19,014 bases of DNA from JAEZRQ01 sp049294415 (GCA_049294415.1 JBAQCS010000021.1:1-19014), one strand, 5' to 3'. Positions 1-6,812 are shown, counted from the stretch's first letter. The notes: a model not told the origin generated them from the sequence alone. A program made the numbers and translations.

Positions 1-358
1 AAACACCCCAGGTGGCCATGGCTAAAAGATAGATCATAAAAGAATTGGCCTGTGATAAAAGAAGTGGGTATATCAAACAGATGGCAAACATGATTAAAAA
101 TATTCTTTTATAATAAGTATTTTTAAATATTTGGCAGGCTAAAAAGTCAAATAACGCCCCGGCAATTGATGAGGTTCCGATAATAATACCCATCATTGAT
201 TCGGATATCCCATTTTCACTAATTATCAGCGGCGTCATATAGGAAATAATTCCCTCATAAACAGCCCAGAAAAGAATCATAGTCGAAAAAATGTATAAGG
301 CCATTTTTCCTGTACGGTAATTTTTAACGTAATTAGCTAATAATCTTAAGATTGGCAT
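1..358 (-). CDS. MFS transporter, N-terminal part (runs off left edge)
   Basis: Reverse-strand reading gives 119 residues from an ATG at 358 with no stop before the window edge, so the C-terminal part is missing. The product starts MPILRLLANYVKNYRTGKMA and then shows three hydrophobic segments (roughly residues 20-40, 50-70 and 82-100), with a fourth beginning at the edge. Between the second and third segments is a loop reading GALFDFLACQIFK, followed by NTYYKR. This fits the degenerate motif A (GxLxD with trailing basic residues) of the major facilitator superfamily. The protein therefore probably moves a small solute or drug across the cytoplasmic membrane; the substrate cannot be told from this half. 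It is transcribed away from dsbB across a 122-base divergent region and has no Shine-Dalgarno site. The superfamily call is fairly secure, any subfamily is not. Confidence 0.72.
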   Translation of the reverse strand, partial: MPILRLLANYVKNYRTGKMALYIFSTMILFWAVYEGIISYMTPLIISENGISESMMGIIIGTSSIAGALFDFLACQIFKNTYYKRIFLIMFAICLIYPLLLSQANSFMIYLLAMATWGV

Positions 359-418
359 AGTTTTTATATATTATGGAAGTATTTTAACATATTTATTAAT
401 AGTTAGTAAGTTAATTTT

Positions 419-447
419 TTGTTTACCAAAAACTCTTATTATATGGT
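419..447 (+). promoter_or_regulatory. Candidate promoter for the dsbB operon
   Basis: TTGTTT at 419-424 and TATGGT at 442-447 are separated by 17 bases, upstream of the gene starting at 481. The -10 box is weak, and the region is so A/T-rich that TATTAT at 464-469 is a rival. The boxes coincide with the two arms of an inverted repeat (TTTACCA at 422-428, TGGTAAA at 444-450). Confidence 0.3.
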
Positions 448-480
448 AAAATTAAGTAATAAATATTATCAAAATAATTT

Positions 481-1005
481 ATGTCTATTGTTCAAATTAA
501 TCTTGTTTTATCTATTCTGGCTTTATTAGGGCAAGTCTTTGTTATTATTTTGTTGGTTTTTTTACTTTTTTTCCGAAAATCCCAATCCAAATTAGCTAAG
601 GTAATGTCTAGTAGTTTTGTTCCCTTAGCTTTTATAGTGGCTTTAGTGGCAACTGGTGGTAGTTTGTATTACTCTCAAATCGCTAAATTTACACCTTGTG
701 AGCTTTGTTGGTTTCAGCGTATTTTTATTTATCCTCAAGTAATATTATTAGGCATGGCTTGGTTTAAAAAAGAAAAATACATTCTAGATTATAGTTTAGT
801 TATGATTGCTGTTGGAACTATTATTTCTGTCTATCACAATTATATTTATTATACAGCTAAGCCTAGCGGTGTTTGCTCTATAGTTGCTCCTTGTACGCAG
901 CAATATATTGTTGGTTTAGATTATGTCACCATCCCTTTGTTGGCACTTACTTCTTTAATTTTAATGGGCTTATTATTGCTTAGCAAAAAAATCATAAAAA
1001 CATAA
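481..1005 (+). CDS. dsbB: Disulfide bond formation protein DsbB/BdbC-like
   Basis: This is a 174-residue membrane protein with about five hydrophobic helices: an extra N-terminal one (residues 8-30) followed by a DsbB-like four-helix core. It carries both cysteine pairs expected of the family: CELCWFQR (Cys73, Cys76) just after a membrane segment, and Cys132/Cys138 in the second outer loop (GVCSIVAPCTQQY). In the family the first pair passes electrons to quinone and the second reoxidises a DsbA-like thioredoxin-fold partner, so it drives disulfide formation outside the membrane. No DsbA partner lies in this window. The next gene starts 12 bases on and encodes an anchored enzyme with four cysteines, a plausible client. 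The ATG follows AATAATTT with no Shine-Dalgarno site. The call is strong; the extra N-terminal helix is the only unusual part. Confidence 0.9.
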   Translation: MSIVQINLVLSILALLGQVFVIILLVFLLFFRKSQSKLAKVMSSSFVPLAFIVALVATGGSLYYSQIAKFTPCELCWFQRIFIYPQVILLGMAWFKKEKYILDYSLVMIAVGTIISVYHNYIYYTAKPSGVCSIVAPCTQQYIVGLDYVTIPLLALTSLILMGLLLLSKKIIKT

Positions 1006-1017
1006 CATTTAAAATTT

Positions 1018-2277
1018 ATGTTTACAAAAAATAAAATAATATTTTGGAGTATCGCCAGTCTTTTAACGTTAGTAATTTTAATTTTAGGCTGGCGTTTTTA
1101 TTATCTTAATCTGCGAGGAGTAGGTCCTGCTATTAATAAATCACCGATTGATATCACGACTATTATTCCTTCAGCCGATACTATTACTGACAATAAAACA
1201 ACTATTACCAGTACTACGCCGGAAATATTGGAATCAACCCCCTTAAAATTACCAGCCGGTTTTTCTATTGGTATTTTTGCTAAAAATTTGCCAGGGGCTA
1301 GAGTGATGATTTTTGATTCCATTAGAAATATTTGGTTAAGTCAAACTAGACAGGGAACAATTAGCAAGTTAATTCTTGATAATGGCCGACTAGTTTCCCA
1401 AAAAGTAGTTATTAGTGGTTTAAAAAATCCTCATGGTTTAGCTTTTGATCCTCAAGATTCCAATATTTTATATATTGCGGAAGAAACAAAAATATCAAGA
1501 GTAAAAATAACAGATGGTTTGCCCGGTTTTCTAGAAAAAATAATTGATTTGCCGGTTAAGGGTAATCACTTTACCCGTAGTTTGTTATTTAGCCTGGCCG
1601 GAAGATTATATGTTTCAATTGGCTCAACTTGTAATGTCTGTTTAGAAAATGATGAACGTTATGCCGCTATTTATTCTTTAAATAAAGATGGTAGTGATTT
1701 TAAACAAGTGGCTCGTGGTTTGCGTAATAGCGTCTTTATGATTTGGGATAATCAGCGTCAGGCTATTTGGGCTACAGAAATGGGGCGCGATTTATTGGGT
1801 GATAATACTCCACCAGATGAAATAAATATTATTAGTACTCAAGCTAGTTCGACTTTGAATTTTGGTTGGCCAATTTGTTATGGTCAAAATATCCATGATA
1901 CAGTTTTTGATAAAAATACTTATTTTAGGAATCCTTGTCAGGAGCCATTTGAAAAAGCTAGTCAGATTGATTTACAGGCTCATTCCGCTCCTTTAGGTTT
2001 AGCTTTTACTCCTAATTCTTGGCCTACAGAATATAAAAATAATTTATTAGTAGCCTTTCATGGTTCTTGGAATCGCAGTGTGGCTACCGGGTATAAAGTA
2101 GTCCGTTTAATTTTAGATGACGCTGGTAAATCAATTAAACAAGAAGATTTTATTTCTGGCTGGTTATCTGGTTCTAGTGCTTTTGGTAGACCGGTAGATG
2201 TTATTTTTGATCAAGTTGGAAATTTATATATTAGTGATGATAAGGCGGGTGTTATCTATAAAGTTTTTTATAAATAA
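1018..2277 (+). CDS. Membrane-anchored PQQ-type sugar (sorbosone/glucose) dehydrogenase-like beta-propeller
   Basis: The 419-residue protein has one N-terminal membrane helix (about residues 8-28), then a Thr/Ser-rich linker to about residue 72, then a beta-propeller beginning KLPAGFSIGIFAKNLPGARV. Propeller signatures include NPHGLAFDPQDSNILYIAEE, the RGLRNSVFMIWD strand, ATEMGRDLLGDNTPPDEIN, LNFGWPICYG, HSAPLGLAF and FHGSWNRS. These match the GSDH/L-sorbosone dehydrogenase family, which oxidises sugars or aldehydes with PQQ. I count only four cysteines, arranged as C205-NV-C208 and C287...C307, which suggests two disulfides in an outward-facing domain. That fits its place right after dsbB. 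Many propellers in this family have no proven cofactor, so true dehydrogenase activity is inferred. No Shine-Dalgarno site; co-transcription with dsbB is likely. Confidence 0.82.
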   Translation: MFTKNKIIFWSIASLLTLVILILGWRFYYLNLRGVGPAINKSPIDITTIIPSADTITDNKTTITSTTPEILESTPLKLPAGFSIGIFAKNLPGARVMIFDSIRNIWLSQTRQGTISKLILDNGRLVSQKVVISGLKNPHGLAFDPQDSNILYIAEETKISRVKITDGLPGFLEKIIDLPVKGNHFTRSLLFSLAGRLYVSIGSTCNVCLENDERYAAIYSLNKDGSDFKQVARGLRNSVFMIWDNQRQAIWATEMGRDLLGDNTPPDEINIISTQASSTLNFGWPICYGQNIHDTVFDKNTYFRNPCQEPFEKASQIDLQAHSAPLGLAFTPNSWPTEYKNNLLVAFHGSWNRSVATGYKVVRLILDDAGKSIKQEDFISGWLSGSSAFGRPVDVIFDQVGNLYISDDKAGVIYKVFYK

Positions 2278-2288
2278 AATAAAAATAT

Positions 2289-3212
2289 ATGACTAAAAAC
2301 AAAATAGCTATTATTGGAGCTGGTATGGTGGGTAGTACTACGGCCTATAGTTTAATTGCAGCTAGAATTGCTGAAGAAATTGCTTTAATTGATATCAATA
2401 AAAAGTTATGCAAATCACAAGTCATGGATATGCAACATTCAGTACCTTTTTGGGGATATTCTAAAGTGAAAGTTGGTACATATTCTGATTTAAAAGATAG
2501 TCGCATTGTAATAGTTACTTGTGGCGCCGCTCAAAAACCAGGAGAAACTCGTTTAGATCTTTTAAAAAAGAATTCCATTATTATTAAGGAATTAATGCCA
2601 CAAATTTTTAAACACAATCCTAATATTATTGTGATTATTGTGACAAATCCAGTAGACATCCTGACTAATATTGCTATTAAGATGTTTCCTGGTAAGAAAC
2701 AACAAATTTTTGGTTCTGGTACAATTTTAGATACCGCTCGTTTGCGTTTTTTATTAGGTGAAAGAATGTCCGTTAATCCTAGTAGTTTACATGCTTATAT
2801 AGTTGGTGAACACGGTGATAGCGAGGTACCATTATGGAGCACTGTAATGATTGGTAATACTCCATTAGATAGATTCGTAAAATTATCAGTTAAGGAAAAA
2901 GATCATATTTTTAATAACGCTAAAAACGCTGCTTACGCTATTATTGAGGGGAAACAAGCCACTTATTATGCTATTGCCGCTGGGATTGTTAGATTGGTAG
3001 AAGCAATTTTATTTAATAAAAAAACTGTGTTTACAGTTTCTCATTTAGTAAATAATAAATTTGGTATTAAAAATGTTTCATTGAGTTTACCGGTAGTAAT
3101 TGGTGCTAAAGGAATTTTACGTGATATTGATGTTGATGTCTCAGCCACTGAAAAAAAGTTATTACAACAATCAGCTAAAAAATTACAGCAAGTAGAAAAA
3201 GATTTAAAATAA
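2289..3212 (+). CDS. ldh: L-lactate dehydrogenase, probably FBP-activated
   Basis: This 307-residue cytosolic enzyme interconverts pyruvate and L-lactate with NAD(H). The N-terminal Rossmann motif GAGMVGS (10-16) is followed by the acidic NAD-binding Asp35. The mobile loop reads AAQKPGETRLDL; Gln82 is the residue that separates lactate from malate dehydrogenases (Arg there), and Arg88 contacts substrate. Asp148, Arg151 and His175 (GEHGD) form the catalytic set. Arg153 and His168 align with Arg173 and His188 of Bacillus LDH, the fructose-1,6-bisphosphate site, so allosteric activation by this glycolytic intermediate is likely. It starts 11 bases after the sugar dehydrogenase and is probably the last gene of that operon. 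Its stop is separated by one base from the stop of the convergent dioxygenase gene, with no terminator between them. The length is normal for the family. Confidence 0.95.
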   Translation: MTKNKIAIIGAGMVGSTTAYSLIAARIAEEIALIDINKKLCKSQVMDMQHSVPFWGYSKVKVGTYSDLKDSRIVIVTCGAAQKPGETRLDLLKKNSIIIKELMPQIFKHNPNIIVIIVTNPVDILTNIAIKMFPGKKQQIFGSGTILDTARLRFLLGERMSVNPSSLHAYIVGEHGDSEVPLWSTVMIGNTPLDRFVKLSVKEKDHIFNNAKNAAYAIIEGKQATYYAIAAGIVRLVEAILFNKKTVFTVSHLVNNKFGIKNVSLSLPVVIGAKGILRDIDVDVSATEKKLLQQSAKKLQQVEKDLK

Positions 3213-3213
3213 G

Positions 3214-3993
3214 TTATTGTAATATTAGACTTCTCATTGAAATACTTTTGTAAACTAGGCCATCTATAAAGCTGGTTAGTTTTTCGTTGTTTTCTTGTAA
3301 GCCTAAAAAATAAAGAAACGGTAAATAATGGTCAGGAGTTGGAATGGCTAAATTATATTCTTTTCCTAACGATTTAAAATCGACCAGTTGATTATAGTCT
3401 GGTTTGTTTAACAATTTCCAAACAAGATTATCAAAATCAGTAGCCCAAGAATAAGGTTTATTATCTTCAAAACTCATTAGGCCGAGATTGTGAACGATAT
3501 TTCCACTACAAATAATCATAACTCCTTGTTGGCGTAGAGGTTTCAAAGCTTGGCCTAACAGATAGTGAAATTCAGCTGGCTGGTTATAGTTGATGCTTAA
3601 TTGTACTGTTGGTATATTGGCTTCCGGAAATATATTTTTAAGAGGAACCCAAGCGCCATGATCAATGCCCCAACTATTATCATATTCAATAGTTGTTAAG
3701 GGCACTAATAACTCCTTAACTGTTTTAGCTAGTTCTGGCGAACCTGTAACTGGATAGTTAACTTCATATAATTCATCAGGGAAGCCATAAAAATCATAAA
3801 TTTGCTTAGGTTTTTCGCTATCAGAAACAGCCGTTTTATCAGTATACCAATGAGCTGAAATACATAAAATAGCTTTAGGCCGAGGTAATGTTTTGCCAAG
3901 TTCTTGCCAAGCTTGTGTGTAAATATTGTCTTCAATAGCATTCATGGGGCTACCATGGCCAATAAAGATGGCTGGCATAATTGATTTTGACAT
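3214..3993 (-). CDS. 4,5-DOPA dioxygenase extradiol-like (LigB/DODA family)
   Basis: With the start at 3993 the product has 259 residues, close to YgiD-type proteins. It shows GHGSPMNAI (His13), CISAHWYTD (His48), the YDFYGFPDELY segment, SWGIDHGAWVPL (His112), CSGNIVHNLG (His168) and TPDHYLPFLY (His222). By family knowledge His13, His48 and His222 are the likely metal ligands. Members cleave catechol-type rings; the natural substrate in bacteria is usually unknown. An upstream in-frame ATG at 4059 would add 22 residues without family character (NRKKDSSSLLFYM), overlap the upstream gene and lie upstream of a very good promoter at 4031-4059. The 3993 start is therefore preferred; MPAIFIG at 3978 is a further alternative. 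The gene is convergent with ldh. Confidence 0.88.
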   Translation of the reverse strand: MSKSIMPAIFIGHGSPMNAIEDNIYTQAWQELGKTLPRPKAILCISAHWYTDKTAVSDSEKPKQIYDFYGFPDELYEVNYPVTGSPELAKTVKELLVPLTTIEYDNSWGIDHGAWVPLKNIFPEANIPTVQLSINYNQPAEFHYLLGQALKPLRQQGVMIICSGNIVHNLGLMSFEDNKPYSWATDFDNLVWKLLNKPDYNQLVDFKSLGKEYNLAIPTPDHYLPFLYFLGLQENNEKLTSFIDGLVYKSISMRSLILQ

Positions 3994-4030
3994 ATAAAAT
4001 AATAAGCTAGATGAATCTTTCTTTCTATTT

Positions 4031-4059
4031 ATTATATTCTTAACTAAAGTTATTGCCAA
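4031..4059 (-). promoter_or_regulatory. Promoter of the dioxygenase gene
   Basis: On the minus strand TTGGCA (4059-4054) and a perfect TATAAT (4036-4031) are separated by exactly 17 bases. This is the best sigma-70-type promoter I found here. The -35 box lies inside the last codons of the upstream small gene. Transcription should begin near 4024, giving a leader of about 31 bases before the ATG at 3993. Confidence 0.72.
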
Positions 4060-4405
4060 CTTTTTTCTTTAATTCCTCAGTAATTTTAATAGCTTTGTTG
4101 TATTGTCCGTTTCTGGCTGCTGTTCTGGCTGTTATAAAATTATTAAAAGTAGATTCATCAATAATTTCTCCTACTTTATTATTTTGGCCCACAATTTTTT
4201 GCCAAGCCTGATAATCGCTTTTTTCGAAAGTATTTAAGATTTTTTCTTGTTTTTCTTGGGAATATTTAGTTATTTTTTTATTATTCACATCTAAATTTAA
4301 TTCTGAATCAGAACCTAGGACAGCTAGAGAGCTGTTTATTACCCCAGCTGAAAAGATGATTGTCAAAATGGCTATATTAATCGCTACTCTTTGGTATTTT
4401 CTCAT
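4040..4405 (-). CDS. Small exported protein of unknown function
   Basis: This 121-residue product starts MRKYQRVAINIAILTIIFSAG. A basic tip and a hydrophobic stretch (residues 8-30) look like a signal peptide or N-terminal anchor, possibly cleaved near SSLA/VLG. The remainder is short, charged and predicted helical, with the pattern FEKSDYQAWQKIVG, then STFNNFITARTAARNGQYNKA and a closing EELKKKVG. I associate this ExxDYxAWxxxxG / F..F..A...A..G.Y..A arrangement with small exported proteins common in Patescibacteria genomes; that is recollection, not a search. No catalytic motif and no cysteine was seen. It is divergent from the P-loop kinase gene at 4540, and the dioxygenase promoter sits in its 3' end, so the two minus-strand genes are not simply one operon. 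Confidence 0.7.
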   Translation of the reverse strand: MRKYQRVAINIAILTIIFSAGVINSSLAVLGSDSELNLDVNNKKITKYSQEKQEKILNTFEKSDYQAWQKIVGQNNKVGEIIDESTFNNFITARTAARNGQYNKAIKITEELKKKVGNNFS

Positions 4406-4478
4406 ATATTTGTGATTTTATTGTATATATAGTAATACGTTATATAATACCATTTCTTCAGTTATTATAATATTAGTA

Positions 4479-4500
4479 AAAATACTGTATTATGTATTTT
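4479..4500. repeat. Inverted repeat in the divergent region
   Basis: AAAATAC (4479-4485) and GTATTTT (4494-4500) form 7-base arms around an 8-base centre, between the divergent starts at 4405 (-) and 4540 (+). The region is extremely A/T-rich, so it may be chance. The best -10 for the kinase operon is TATACT at 4513-4518, for which no convincing -35 was found. Confidence 0.25.
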
Positions 4501-4539
4501 GCTGTAGTATAGTATACTTAAGGTAATAATATTAAATTT

Positions 4540-5055
4540 ATGAAATTAGTCATTTTAAATGGCAGCACTTGTTCCGGTAAAAGTACCATTTTAAAAAATA
4601 TCATGAAGCAACAAGATAATTTTTTTCAATTATCTTACGACTCCGTTAAATGGTTATTTTCTGGTTATCAGGCCAGTAAACATTATCAGGATGTTGTGAA
4701 TGTTTTATTGGCAGTAACTAGCACAGTTTTAAAAATGAAATATAATATTGTAACCGATTCAGTTTTATTTAATGAATATAGACAACAATTAGTTGCTTTA
4801 GCCAAAGAAGTTGGCTGTGATATTTTGGAAATAAACTTAGAGGCTGATTTCGAAGTTTTAGCTACCAGATTTGATGAACGAGTAACTAGCGCTTTAGCTA
4901 ATCCTAATAGTAGAATTTCTAATACTTCTAAAGATAGATTTAAAGAACTTTTTGATATTTTTAATCAAGAAAAAAATCCAGAAGCCATTACTTTTAGAAC
5001 CGACAATCAAAGCGTTGAAGAGGTTACTAGTAGTATTATGAAACTTTTAGTTTAG
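4540..5055 (+). CDS. P-loop kinase (AAA_33 / zeta-toxin-like small-molecule kinase)
   Basis: The 171-residue cytosolic protein begins with a beta strand running into a Walker A loop, LNGSTCSGKST (Lys14, Ser15), typical of small P-loop kinases. A conserved acidic residue follows at LSYDSVKW (Asp34), in the place where chloramphenicol-phosphotransferase-like and zeta-toxin-like kinases hold their catalytic Asp. A second strand, YNIVTDSVLF, lies before residue 75. ATRFDERV looks like the arginine-bearing lid region. It probably transfers phosphate from ATP to a small molecule, but the substrate is not evident. No antitoxin-like gene sits beside it, so I do not call a toxin system. It leads a tight operon: the next gene starts 5 bases after its stop. 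The ATG follows TAAATTT with no Shine-Dalgarno site. Confidence 0.75.
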   Translation: MKLVILNGSTCSGKSTILKNIMKQQDNFFQLSYDSVKWLFSGYQASKHYQDVVNVLLAVTSTVLKMKYNIVTDSVLFNEYRQQLVALAKEVGCDILEINLEADFEVLATRFDERVTSALANPNSRISNTSKDRFKELFDIFNQEKNPEAITFRTDNQSVEEVTSSIMKLLV

Positions 5056-5060
5056 TTTTT

Positions 5061-5612
5061 ATGAAAGATAATGTTTTATTATTTCCTGGTTGGATGCAAG
5101 ATAGTTGTTTATATGGTGATTATAATTGTTTTAATCTTTGGGATAAAAAATATATTGAACCAAGTAAAACTAGTGTAAAATACTTATTAGGTCACAGCAT
5201 GGGTTCTTATCCAGCTTTACTTAGCTGGCAGAAAAATCCTGATGCGACTGTAATTTTATTTAACCCCTTAATTAATAGAATAGGTCCGATTAAAATAATA
5301 TATAAATTTATAGTTATGATGTTTGTTTCTCCAGGCTCTATCAAAGCTTGGAAAGGTAGTGTAAAGTGGAAATATCTCTTGATTGCTATAAAGAATGCCA
5401 TATTGTTTAGAAAAATAGATATTCTAAAAATTATTAAAGAAATACCGAGAGGTAAATTAATAATAATTAAAGGTAAAGATGATAAATATTTTTGTGACGT
5501 AGCCGCAGTTGTTACTTTATGTAATTCCAAAATAGGATTTATTGAGTTAGCAGACACAAATCATTTCTGGTCACCCCAAGTTGATAATTTAGTAGAACAA
5601 CTTATTAAATAA
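5061..5612 (+). CDS. Small alpha/beta hydrolase
   Basis: This protein has 183 residues. The opening VLLFPGWMQDS matches the first strand and oxyanion-hole loop of alpha/beta hydrolases. The nucleophile elbow is GHSMGS with Ser46. The acid is probably Asp140 or Asp141 in KGKDDKYF, and the histidine is His168 in TNHFWSP, giving a complete Ser-Asp-His triad in the right order. The chain is short, with a reduced cap carrying hydrophobic helices (IKIIYKFIVMMF), in the size range of YdeN/RBBP9-like serine hydrolases. The substrate is unknown. It sits between the P-loop kinase and the Nudix-like gene with gaps of 5 and 8 bases, so translation is probably coupled. No signal peptide was seen; it should be cytosolic or loosely membrane-associated. 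Confidence 0.8.
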   Translation: MKDNVLLFPGWMQDSCLYGDYNCFNLWDKKYIEPSKTSVKYLLGHSMGSYPALLSWQKNPDATVILFNPLINRIGPIKIIYKFIVMMFVSPGSIKAWKGSVKWKYLLIAIKNAILFRKIDILKIIKEIPRGKLIIIKGKDDKYFCDVAAVVTLCNSKIGFIELADTNHFWSPQVDNLVEQLIK

Positions 5613-5620
5613 AAAAATAT

Positions 5621-6037
5621 ATGAAAATAAAATATCCAAGATTAGTATTAGGCGCCTTTATCCTTAATGATCAAGGAGAGCTATTTTTAAGAACTACACC
5701 TAGCCAGGGTAATAAGTTTACCTGCGTTAATGGGGCCCTGGAATGGGGTAGAACGATTGAAAAAGCTCTAGCTAAGAATGTTAGAGATAAAACTAATTTA
5801 GAGCTGGATTCTTGCAAGTTAATTAGCTTAACTGATGGTTTGAATATTGAAATATCCGGTGAAAGAGAATTGGTGAATATGGTTTTTGCTGATTATATCG
5901 TGACTGTTAAAAGTAATCATAAATTTAAGTCTGATAGTGATAGGGAATGCAAATGGCTGTTACCCAGTGAATGGTTAAAAATGGATAAAGAGGCTTTTGC
6001 TCCTTATATTTACGAAATTATAGAGAAATTAGTTTAA
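5621..6037 (+). CDS. Degenerate Nudix-fold protein
   Basis: The 138-residue protein follows the Nudix layout: first strands RLVLGAFILNDQGELFLRTT, then a box region at residues 38-60 (GALEWGRTIEKALAKNVRDK, then TNL), and a C-terminal half with a WLLPSEW strand-helix. The canonical box is G-x5-E-x7-R-E-U-x-E-E-x-G-U. Here the positions read G38, Arg44 (for Glu), Lys52-Asn53 (for Arg-Glu), Asp56-Lys57 (for Glu-Glu) and Asn59 (for Gly). The metal-binding glutamates are thus nearly all lost, so classic nucleoside-diphosphate hydrolysis is doubtful. It may bind a nucleotide-like ligand, or use a shifted metal site as some divergent members do. It ends the kinase-hydrolase operon; a strong hairpin terminator follows. 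The ATG follows AAAAAATAT with no Shine-Dalgarno site. Confidence 0.78.
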   Translation: MKIKYPRLVLGAFILNDQGELFLRTTPSQGNKFTCVNGALEWGRTIEKALAKNVRDKTNLELDSCKLISLTDGLNIEISGERELVNMVFADYIVTVKSNHKFKSDSDRECKWLLPSEWLKMDKEAFAPYIYEIIEKLV

Positions 6038-6062
6038 CACTTATCAAAATAGTATAATTGAC

Positions 6063-6092
6063 AAAAATATAGCCATCGTGCTATATTTTTTT
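6063..6092 (+). terminator. Intrinsic terminator after the Nudix-like gene
   Basis: An 11-bp perfect stem (6063-6073 with 6080-6090) around a CATCGT loop, preceded by an A-tract and followed by a T-tract. A TATAAT at 6053-6058 just upstream raises the alternative that the hairpin lies at the 5' end of the transcript of the next gene. Confidence 0.8.
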
Positions 6093-6121
6093 GTTACTTT
6101 AACAATTAAATAACTAAAAAT

Positions 6122-6126
6122 AGGAG
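6122..6126 (+). promoter_or_regulatory. Shine-Dalgarno site of the alpha-CTD-like gene
   Basis: AGGAG ends 9 bases before the ATG at 6136. This is notable because nearly all other genes here have none. Confidence 0.75.
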
Positions 6127-6135
6127 AATTTATTC

Positions 6136-6789
6136 ATGGACACAGAAAAAGTCAAAGACGCTAAAAGGTTTTATAATACTAATATAGTTTATGAGACCAA
6201 GAGAGAGCTAATTAATTTGGGTTATGTTTCTACTTACAAATTACCAGCTCAACTCGACAAAGAAAAGTTAATCGAAGAGGCTAAAATTAGTTTCAATACC
6301 GTGGCTCTTTATGTCGGTGGTTATATAACCCCTTTCGTTAAACAAAGTTTTTTGAATTTCTTTATTTTAAAAAACTTGAAACGGCAACCAACCATCGAGA
6401 TAATTATTAAAGCCGAGGGGGATGATTTTATTGATAAGCTGCTTAAGTTTTTAAGTGCTCATCAAAAAGTTAATTTTGAAATCATACCTATGTCTGGTTT
6501 GAGGACTAGTATTAGCGAGACTGATAAAATTAATTTTTTATCTCTCCGCCTTGGTGACGCTGGTTTAGGGGTTCGTAATGAAAATATTTTAAAATCACAA
6601 GATGTAGAATATATTTTCGAAATCTGTGATTACTCAATCAACGATTTCTATAAGTTTAGAAATTTTGGTAATAAATCATTAGTGGAACTAAGACAATGTT
6701 TTGCTGCCCATGGTTTAGTGTTTGGAGAAGTGCCTCAAGACTTGATTGATAAAGCTAGAGGGCTTCGTATTAAAAAGTTACAACGTTAA
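6136..6789 (+). CDS. Stand-alone protein with C-terminal RNA polymerase alpha-CTD-like domain
   Basis: The product has 217 residues. The C-terminal part (about 135-200) matches the helix-hairpin-helix pattern of the RNA polymerase alpha C-terminal domain: GVRNENILKSQDVEYIFEI, then SINDFYKFRNFGNKSLVELR (Arg175, Asn176, Phe177-Gly178, Lys180-Ser181-Leu182), then a closing helix AAHGLVFG. In true alpha this domain binds UP-element DNA and activators. The N-terminal 130 residues do not resemble the alpha dimerisation domain. They look mixed alpha/beta and contain a repeated-looking LKFLSAHQKVNFEI segment, and I do not recognise them. It is therefore not rpoA but perhaps a DNA- or polymerase-binding regulator. 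It starts a three-gene cassette with a real Shine-Dalgarno site, 23 bases before the next start. Domain call fairly sure, role inferred. Confidence 0.75.
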   Translation: MDTEKVKDAKRFYNTNIVYETKRELINLGYVSTYKLPAQLDKEKLIEEAKISFNTVALYVGGYITPFVKQSFLNFFILKNLKRQPTIEIIIKAEGDDFIDKLLKFLSAHQKVNFEIIPMSGLRTSISETDKINFLSLRLGDAGLGVRNENILKSQDVEYIFEICDYSINDFYKFRNFGNKSLVELRQCFAAHGLVFGEVPQDLIDKARGLRIKKLQR

Positions 6790-6797
6790 TTAAAAAA

Positions 6798-6804
6798 AAG
6801 GAGG
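6798..6804 (+). promoter_or_regulatory. Strong Shine-Dalgarno site
   Basis: AAGGAGG lies 8 bases before the ATG at 6813 and is the strongest ribosome-binding site in the window. Confidence 0.85.
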
Positions 6805-6812
6805 ATTAAGAA

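Noticed and set aside
1101..1322. 73-codon minus-strand open frame inside the sugar dehydrogenase gene
   Set aside because: Lies wholly opposite a well-supported coding frame and covers its Thr/Ser-rich linker; the product is low complexity and has no family character.
2289..3212. Malate dehydrogenase
   Set aside because: The specificity position is Gln82 (malate dehydrogenases have Arg there) and the FBP-site residues of LDH are present.
4540..5055. Zeta-type toxin of a toxin-antitoxin pair
   Set aside because: The P-loop and Asp34 fit, but no small antitoxin gene is adjacent, and the operon partners are a hydrolase and a Nudix-like protein.
5207..5557. 116-codon minus-strand open frame inside the alpha/beta hydrolase gene
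   Set aside because: The plus strand carries an intact Ser-Asp-His triad, and the opposite frame is only a hydrophobic mirror of it.
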